10,624 bases of DNA from Phycisphaerales bacterium (GTDB lineage Bacteria > Planctomycetota > Phycisphaerae > Phycisphaerales > UBA1924): the NCBI GenBank assembly GCA_016764015.1, contig JAESSR010000198.1, positions 1 through 10,624 of the forward strand. The letters run 5' to 3'. A model generated the notes under the pieces. That model saw nothing but the letters and a program-made list of their open reading frames with translations. It did no database searches and was not told the DNA's origin. Positions 5,950 to 10,624 of this stretch are shown here, in pieces; positions within the stretch are counted from its first letter, which is position 1, and the number at the start of each line of letters is the position of its first letter. A program made the position numbers and the translations under genes.

Positions 5950-7635
5950 TCATTGGGCATTGAGGGCATCAAGAAAATCTTGGTAGGTTGTGACAACGCC
6001 GTTGGTGATGACGGCATCGGCGTCGAGTGGAATCTCTGAGAGATCTCTGAGCTGTGGACCAGCACCGACGGGATGATCAGCGAGCCATTGGTCGAGGAAC
6101 GCATCGGTTGGAACTGCGCTTGGATTAAATCGTGAGTTTGGATTCCAGAGTATGAATGTGTCAATGCCCATCGCGAGGAGATGATCCATCATCAGTTCCC
6201 AGATGCGATACTCGCCGGTAAGTTCGTTGGGGCGTGCCCATGTATCAGGGCCATTTCTACCATATCCTGGTGCTGAGACCCATGGGGTGACCAAGCCTGT
6301 GGTAGATGCTGATCTGCACCTATTGAGTGCATCGATAAATCTGTTCCAGCGACGGTCTTTTTCGGTTCGTGCATAGCGTGTTGCGCCTTCGCCTCTGAAA
6401 TCGAGGTAGGTGATAGGTGCTGAAATCCCTGCCATTGTGCCTTCTAGAATCGGGCGAGCTGTGTAGCGTGTGAGATCAAACGAGGGGCTGATGTCAGCGT
6501 AGTTCGAGATTGGTATGTATCGCTCGTATGCAGATTCAAAGGCATCGCTAAATACATCTTTGAGCAGGCTTGCTCTGAGCTGGGCTGCAAACTGGTTGTA
6601 ATCATTGAGTGCAACTGTGCCTGCAAAATTTCTGTAGTTCATGAACTGATCAACAGTGACTTGCCCCATCGAAACAGGAAGCACTGGACTCAAAGAGCGA
6701 TTCGGGTCCATGAGTTCGTTGAAGAACTCTTGGCGATCTTGGATAGGAATGTGCCAGAATCCTGCTCCTTCTTCCATATCGAGAATCAGATAATCTGGTT
6801 CGACTCCCAATCTGGCGAGCTCAATGGCAAACTCATTCCAGTATGCTTCAATCCCAGCGGTGTATCCGCCTGATTCTACGAGATCGAGTGGGTCTGAGTG
6901 GTCGAATGGGTGTCTCACTGCGGGGTCAAACTCTTTCCAGAATCTAAGAATGATTTGGTCAGGCTGATCTTGTTCGATTTGGAGAGAGAGGAGATACGCG
7001 AGTCGGCGAGGTGTTTTACTTCTTGGATCAGCGATGTATGTCTTCGTCACATTCATAAATGGCGAGCCTGCATTTTCCCATGCGTACATCCGAACAGTGT
7101 AATCATCATCTGGCTGTACCGCGAGCACATCGTTATCACCATCATTGTTTGCATCATCTTCGCCACCAGAGCCGCCCGACTGGCTTCGGTTATCGCCGCC
7201 GCCTGCTCCACCGCTGTGCCCGCCGCTTGAAGCTCCGCCTCCACCGCCGCCACCTGCTGATCCACCACCACCGCCGCCACCTGAGCCTCCCGAAGCCGAA
7301 GAGCTTGACGAACCAGATGATCCGTTTGAGCCGCCTGATGCGCCGGATTTGAGTTTGTTGAGTGAGCCACCCTTTGAGGTCGCTTTCGTAATGACTGCTG
7401 GTCGCCCATCTTTATTGAGAAGACGCTTCGAGTTGATTCGTGAAGCAGATTTCCTTTCCTTACGGACAATCACTCGCCCGTCTGGCATCTTGATTACGAT
7501 TTCTACGAGTTCGTTCTCCGAAGGTGCTGCTTTTTTAGTTTGCTCAGCTTGCTTGGGTTCTGGCGCAGCCCGGCATGCGCCCGTAATGAGCAGTGCACCT
7601 ATAAATCCTGATAAAACTGAGCGTTTGAGATACAT
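5950..7635 (-). CDS. Secreted or lipid-anchored protein with Gly/Ser linker and TIM-barrel-like domain
   Basis: This 561-residue exported protein starts MYLKRSVLSGFIGALLITGAC, a signal peptide with C21 in a poor lipobox (TGAC), so lipid anchoring is uncertain. Residues 41-96 form a small basic region (PDGRVIVRKERK). Residues 97-158 are an almost pure Gly/Ser linker and 159-178 an acid-rich stretch. From about 180 a globular domain runs to the end. Segments such as EPDYLILDMEEG (279-290), ITYLDFRGEG, VTPWVSAPGYG and HLLAMGIDTFILWNPNS look like the strand ends of a (beta/alpha)8 barrel in glycoside-hydrolase-type proteins, with E288/E289 as possible acidic residues. I cannot name a family. ATG 7635 has AGAGG at 7644-7648 with an 8-base spacer. 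An upstream in-frame ATG at 7695 also has GGAG (7704-7707, 8 bases) and would add 20 residues before the signal peptide. I prefer 7635 for the normal signal-peptide length. Confidence 0.85.
   Translation of the reverse strand: MYLKRSVLSGFIGALLITGACRAAPEPKQAEQTKKAAPSENELVEIVIKMPDGRVIVRKERKSASRINSKRLLNKDGRPAVITKATSKGGSLNKLKSGASGGSNGSSGSSSSSASGGSGGGGGGGSAGGGGGGGASSGGHSGGAGGGDNRSQSGGSGGEDDANNDGDNDVLAVQPDDDYTVRMYAWENAGSPFMNVTKTYIADPRSKTPRRLAYLLSLQIEQDQPDQIILRFWKEFDPAVRHPFDHSDPLDLVESGGYTAGIEAYWNEFAIELARLGVEPDYLILDMEEGAGFWHIPIQDRQEFFNELMDPNRSLSPVLPVSMGQVTVDQFMNYRNFAGTVALNDYNQFAAQLRASLLKDVFSDAFESAYERYIPISNYADISPSFDLTRYTARPILEGTMAGISAPITYLDFRGEGATRYARTEKDRRWNRFIDALNRCRSASTTGLVTPWVSAPGYGRNGPDTWARPNELTGEYRIWELMMDHLLAMGIDTFILWNPNSRFNPSAVPTDAFLDQWLADHPVGAGPQLRDLSEIPLDADAVITNGVVTTYQDFLDALNAQ
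7162..7347 (-). repeat. Low-complexity DNA coding for the Gly/Ser linker
   Basis: The plus strand reads as runs of CCGCC, CCACC and similar triplets. They encode about 62 residues, mostly Gly and Ser, including two runs of seven glycines. Glycine codons are mixed (GGC, GGT, GGA), so it is selected at protein level and not a pure microsatellite. It is nevertheless prone to slippage and assembly error. Confidence 0.85.
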
Positions 7636-7773
7636 AACTACAACCTCTGTTCGAGTACGAGCTGATCTTGATCGTCCGTATTGAAAAGTGTCCATTTTGA
7701 TATCTCCAGTTGCAAGCGTGTGGTTTGGTTATCCAGCACGGGTTTGAGGTTTGTAATGATAGCGGCTCCGATA

Positions 7774-7796
7774 AATACCAAATGGCGATTGGTATT
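7774..7796. promoter_or_regulatory. Inverted repeat AATACCAA-7-TTGGTATT downstream of cstA
   Basis: Perfect 8-base arms flank a 7-base centre in the spacer between the cstA stop and the secreted-protein gene, both on the minus strand. No T-run follows, so it is a poor intrinsic terminator. It could be an operator of the secreted-protein gene or an mRNA-end hairpin of cstA. Confidence 0.35.
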
Positions 7797-7814
7797 GGAC
7801 AGTTGGACCGTTTA

Positions 7815-9890
7815 CTACCCTGTTCTAGGTCTGGACTTGATACATAGTACGGCCTCGATGACGATCCAGAGTTGGAGGATGAACATGAGGATGGAGATGC
7901 CCATGAGCAGGGTGCTACCTGAGTCTGCGAAGCCGCGGGTGAGCAAGATGATCGAGTAGCTGGTGACACCGAGCATGAAGAGCATGGGGATGGCGGAGAC
8001 CCAGCACGGGCGGTTGGATTTGACAAGCCAGACGGTGATGACGAGTAAGGCGAGGGCGGCGAGGAGTTGGTTGGTGGCGCCGAAGATTGGCCAGAGGGTG
8101 AGCCCGCCGAGACCGGCGTCTCTGAAGTCAAACTTCCATCGTGTTTTGAGTGGGGGGAGATCAGACTCGCCAAAATTGGATTCTGGCCACCGTTCGAGGT
8201 TGTAAGCAGCCGCATATTCAACATCTCTAAGTGTGAGTCCTTCGGGATAGGGATACTGGGTTTCATACACATGGAACTCTCCACCGTAGCCCGTCGACCA
8301 GTTGACATTTGGGTAGTACTGTTCGTGCATGCCGTCGCTCAATGCGAATACGGAAGCCGTCAGTACTGCGATCAGGGTTGCGCTGTATCGGTTGGCGATT
8401 AGCTTGCGGGTTTTTCCGATCAATCCCAAGCGATGAATCCATTGATCTCCTGAGCATTCTGGGCATGGGGCATCGGTTGGCAGGCCGGCGCGGGGGTAGT
8501 TGCAGCGGGCGCACTGGGTGCCGTCGGGCTTTGGTTTGGGCATGGCGAGTTCGGCGATGACATAGCGTTGTAAACGAGTGGCGCTGTCGAGGGTGGTGGC
8601 GGCGAAGGATGCGACGAAGACGCCCATGAGGGTGATAGCGAGGTGGTGTGGGACGCCGATGGCGGCGATCATGTTTGCGGAGCCTTCGATGAAGGGGGTG
8701 AGCTTGGCGCCTAAGCCGGCGTCGCCGCCCCACTGTTGGTAGTACTGGAGCCAGATTGCGTGTCCGTCTTGACTGCCTTGTCCGCCTTGTCCATCGGCGG
8801 CGACCATGCCGATGCCGGCGGTGCAGGCGACGATGACGAGGGTGGCGAGGAAGCCTTCGGTGAGCATGGCGCCGTAGCCGACATATTGGGCGTCGGCTTC
8901 GGTCTTGAGTTGGCGTGAGGAGCAGCCGGAAGATACGAGGCAGTGGAACCCGGAGACTGCGCCGCAGGCGATGGTGATGAAGAGGAAGGGGAACATCGGC
9001 GGGGCGGGTATGCCCGATGCGGAGGGATCAGGGACGAGGCGGACGGCGTCGGCGACGATCGGGGGTTGGGCGATCAGGACTCCGAGGACGAGGAGCCCCA
9101 TTGCGATGAGGAGTTGCCAGGAGTTGATGAAGTCGCGTGGTTGGAGGAGGACATTGACGGGGAGGACAGAGGCGATGAAGACATAGATCATGAGGATCAG
9201 CGTCCAGATGCCGATCTCGGAGAGGTGATCTGTCAGTACGGATGGAAACATGCCATGCTTGCCGATGATGTCGAATCCCGCGCTCCAATAGATGGATGCG
9301 TACATGAGTCCCACGGCGATGAGTGAGCCGAGGATCATATTCCCGTTGCGTTTGAGCCAGATGCCTAGGGCGATGGCGATGGGAATTTGGAGGAAGACAG
9401 GGATGATGCTGCTGGGGTAGAGCTTGAAGATGGTTGCAATGACGAGCCCGAAGATGGCGAGGACGATCCAGAGCCCGATGACGACGACGATCATAAACAG
9501 AATTCGGACGCGGGCGTTGATGACGGCCCCGGAGAGGTCGGCGATGGTTCGCCCTTGGTGGCGCATGGAGATGATGAGTGACCCGAAGTCGTGGACGGCG
9601 CCCATGAAGATTGAGCCGAAGAAGACCCAGAGGAGTGCGGGGACCCAGCCCCAGACGACAGCGATTGCTGGGCCGACGATTGGTCCGGTGCCTGCGATGG
9701 AGGTGAAATGATGCCCGAAGACGAGGGATTTCTTTGAGGGGACGAAATCGACGCCATCGTTGAGTTCGCAGGCCGGGGTCTGGCGATCGGGATCGATCTT
9801 GAAGACTTTGGAGCCGAGGAATCGGGCATAGGTTTTGTAGGCGATGATGTAGCACACAAAGCTCGCAACTACGATGAGCACGGTTTCCAT
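7815..9890 (-). CDS. cstA: CstA-family carbon starvation transporter with zinc-ribbon insert
   Basis: CstA proteins are polytopic inner-membrane transporters for pyruvate and, in some species, peptides. This 691-residue member has the family signatures FGHHFTSIAGTGPIVGPAIAV (59-79), GAVHDFG (97-103), SGFHCLVSSGCSSRQLKTEADA, ATTLDSATRLQRYVIAEL and GLTLWPIFGATNQLLAAL (596-613), with about a dozen or more membrane segments. Two inserts stand out. Residues 455-485 hold C460-x2-C463 and C476-x2-C479 around NYPRAGLPTDAP, a zinc-ribbon-like module directly after RYVIAEL. Residues of about 518-595, rich in Tyr, Trp and Glu, form an extra hydrophilic loop before the last conserved motif. ATG 9890 has AAAGGA (9897-9902) with a 6-base spacer, a strong start. 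It ends with TAG at 7815. The gene is divergent from psuG and probably monocistronic. Family certain, substrate inferred. Confidence 0.95.
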   Translation of the reverse strand: METVLIVVASFVCYIIAYKTYARFLGSKVFKIDPDRQTPACELNDGVDFVPSKKSLVFGHHFTSIAGTGPIVGPAIAVVWGWVPALLWVFFGSIFMGAVHDFGSLIISMRHQGRTIADLSGAVINARVRILFMIVVVIGLWIVLAIFGLVIATIFKLYPSSIIPVFLQIPIAIALGIWLKRNGNMILGSLIAVGLMYASIYWSAGFDIIGKHGMFPSVLTDHLSEIGIWTLILMIYVFIASVLPVNVLLQPRDFINSWQLLIAMGLLVLGVLIAQPPIVADAVRLVPDPSASGIPAPPMFPFLFITIACGAVSGFHCLVSSGCSSRQLKTEADAQYVGYGAMLTEGFLATLVIVACTAGIGMVAADGQGGQGSQDGHAIWLQYYQQWGGDAGLGAKLTPFIEGSANMIAAIGVPHHLAITLMGVFVASFAATTLDSATRLQRYVIAELAMPKPKPDGTQCARCNYPRAGLPTDAPCPECSGDQWIHRLGLIGKTRKLIANRYSATLIAVLTASVFALSDGMHEQYYPNVNWSTGYGGEFHVYETQYPYPEGLTLRDVEYAAAYNLERWPESNFGESDLPPLKTRWKFDFRDAGLGGLTLWPIFGATNQLLAALALLVITVWLVKSNRPCWVSAIPMLFMLGVTSYSIILLTRGFADSGSTLLMGISILMFILQLWIVIEAVLCIKSRPRTG

Positions 9891-9982
9891 AGATCATCCT
9901 TTGGAAATACAAATGGGTATTGAGGGATCGACTGACACCATACCATACTCAGCCCTAGGATTGGGTCGATTGGAGTATTGTC
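9891..9982. promoter_or_regulatory. Divergent control region of cstA and psuG
   Basis: These 92 bases must carry both promoters unless psuG is otherwise driven. For psuG, TTGAGG with CATACT 18 bases later is a weak pair. For cstA, on the minus strand, TCGACC with TATGGT 16 bases later is a weak pair. The pairs overlap, so the two promoters could interfere. No clear CRP-like or other known operator is seen. Confidence 0.4.
9972..9975 (+). promoter_or_regulatory. psuG: Shine-Dalgarno GGAG supporting a TTG start of psuG
   Basis: GGAG is 7 bases before TTG 9983. An in-frame TAG at 9956-9958 excludes a longer protein, and no ATG occurs in frame before the conserved ETTLLVHG, so TTG is the best start. 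Confidence 0.6.
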
Positions 9983-10624
9983 TTGCAGATCAATAAACAT
10001 GTTTCTTCGCGTGCGGTGGCCCTTGAAACGACGCTCTTGGTTCATGGGGTGCCGAACTCCGCTGCTGCTGGACTCGCTGAAGAGCTTGGGCGGGTGGTCG
10101 AGGCAGAGGGGTCTACCCCGGCTCTGATCGGTGTGCTCGATGGTGTGGCGACGGTTGGGATGGGAATGGAGCAACTGCAAACGATGCTTGATGCTGAGTC
10201 GGTTCCTAAAGCGAATACCGCAAACCTTGGGATTTATATGGCGCAGGGATCACATGCCGCGACGACGGTGAGCACAACCATGGAGATCGCGGCGTACGCC
10301 GGGCTTCGGGTGTTTGCAACCGGCGGGCTTGGCGGGGTGCATCATGGGTATGGCACGCAGCTTGATATCTCGGCGGACTTGATGGCGTTTACTCGGTTCC
10401 CGATTGCGGTGGTGACGAGCGGGGTCAAATCTATTTTGGATGTGGTCTCGACGCGCGAAGCGTTGGAATCATTGGGCGTGACGGTGGTTGGATATCAAAC
10501 CGATTCATTCCCCGCGTTTTATCTGCGTGAATCGGATGCGCGGGTTGATGTGCGGGTTGATGTGCGGTTTGATGATACGGATGAGTTGGCTGAGTTTGTT
10601 CGCGTTGAGCTTGCGCGGAGTGGT
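9983..10624 (+). CDS. psuG: Pseudouridine-5'-phosphate glycosidase, partial (3' end outside)
   Basis: PsuG splits pseudouridine 5'-phosphate reversibly into uracil and ribose 5-phosphate in the cytosol, the second step of pseudouridine salvage after the kinase PsuK. The 214 visible residues match the family along their length: ALETTLLVHG with E15, SVPKANTANLG with K76, ATTVSTTMEIAA, FATGGLGGVHHGYG with H120, LDISADL, VVTSGVKSILDVVSTREAL with K149, and FPAFYLRESDARVD. By comparison with E. coli PsuG these correspond to catalytic Glu31, Lys93, His137 and Lys166, with a near-constant offset of 16-17, so the active site seen here is intact. The last third (usual length about 300) is outside the window. 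The start is TTG. A 12-base tandem duplication near 10540-10575 adds four residues. No psuK is visible in the window; it could follow downstream or be absent. Confidence 0.95.
   Translation, partial: MQINKHVSSRAVALETTLLVHGVPNSAAAGLAEELGRVVEAEGSTPALIGVLDGVATVGMGMEQLQTMLDAESVPKANTANLGIYMAQGSHAATTVSTTMEIAAYAGLRVFATGGLGGVHHGYGTQLDISADLMAFTRFPIAVVTSGVKSILDVVSTREALESLGVTVVGYQTDSFPAFYLRESDARVDVRVDVRFDDTDELAEFVRVELARSG
10540..10575 (+). repeat. psuG: In-frame 12-base tandem repeat in psuG
   Basis: GCGGGTTGATGT occurs twice in a row (10540-10551, 10552-10563) and is followed by a near copy, GCGGTTTGATGA. It encodes RVDV RVDV RFDD. Against E. coli PsuG the segment is four residues longer, which fits one recent duplication in a surface strand or loop. 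Confidence 0.85.

Noticed and set aside
7145..7684. Plus-strand proline-rich ORF of 179 codons opposite the Gly/Ser linker
   Set aside because: It is the antisense reading of GGN/AGC codons, which gives Pro runs; the minus-strand frame has the signal peptide, linker and domain.
7544..8308. Minus-strand ORF of 254 codons spanning the cstA end and the spacer
   Set aside because: Serine/proline-rich shadow that overlaps the cstA frame and runs through the start of the next gene; no recognisable motif.
8943..9326. Acidic plus-strand ORF opposite cstA
   Set aside because: Asp/Glu/Gly-rich translation is a by-product of the antisense of membrane-protein codons in GC-rich DNA.
9028..9912. Minus-strand ORF of 294 codons over the start of cstA
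   Set aside because: It is Arg/His/Pro-rich shadow sequence in another frame of cstA, with no domain or plausible composition.
1..10624. Mobile element, phage, CRISPR or defence island
   Set aside because: No transposase, integrase, terminal repeats, spacer-repeat array or toxin-antitoxin pair was seen on either strand.

Overview
The window looks like a chromosomal, mostly housekeeping segment from a planctomycete, probably of the class Phycisphaerae. This is an inference from protein style, not from a marker RNA. SecA carries a long insertion before its Walker A motif. CstA carries a CxxC...CxxC insert with a CARCNYPRAGLP-type signature. The HU protein has a lysine/alanine/proline-rich, histone H1-like tail. 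GC content looks moderate, and Shine-Dalgarno sites are present but variable. No rRNA, tRNA, CRISPR array, insertion sequence, integrase or phage gene was seen. No stretch longer than about 300 bases lacks a gene.

Layout, left to right. Positions 1-2675 (minus) encode SecA, the preprotein translocase ATPase, which runs off the left edge. Its reading frame is broken by one TAA at 1419-1421, and conserved SecA sequence continues in the same frame on both sides. Upstream of it, 2843-3187 (minus) is a small putative secreted protein. A 233-base spacer with a perfect dyad precedes 3421-3780 (plus), a stand-alone domain resembling the C-terminal region of B12-dependent (class II, NrdJ) ribonucleotide reductase. 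It converges on a two-gene minus-strand unit: a D-isomer-specific 2-hydroxyacid dehydrogenase (4219-5187) and a HEAT-like small protein (3818-4222) that overlap by ATGA.

Next is an HU-family nucleoid protein (5410-5859, plus), followed by a strong hairpin terminator at 5888-5926 that can serve both strands. Converging on it is a secreted or lipid-anchored protein (5950-7635, minus) with a Gly/Ser linker and a probable TIM-barrel-like, glycoside-hydrolase-like domain. Then come a CstA-family transporter (7815-9890, minus) with two unusual inserts and, divergent from it across 92 bases, the 5' part of psuG, pseudouridine-5'-phosphate glycosidase (9983 to the right edge, plus).

The genes do not form one obvious pathway. 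CstA (pyruvate/peptide uptake) and PsuG (pseudouridine salvage) share a divergent control region and both belong to nutrient scavenging. The dehydrogenase would reduce glyoxylate/hydroxypyruvate-type 2-oxoacids. I found no convincing new multi-gene system. The items most worth checking are the in-frame stop in secA, the zinc-ribbon insert in CstA, and the free-standing NrdJ-like domain.
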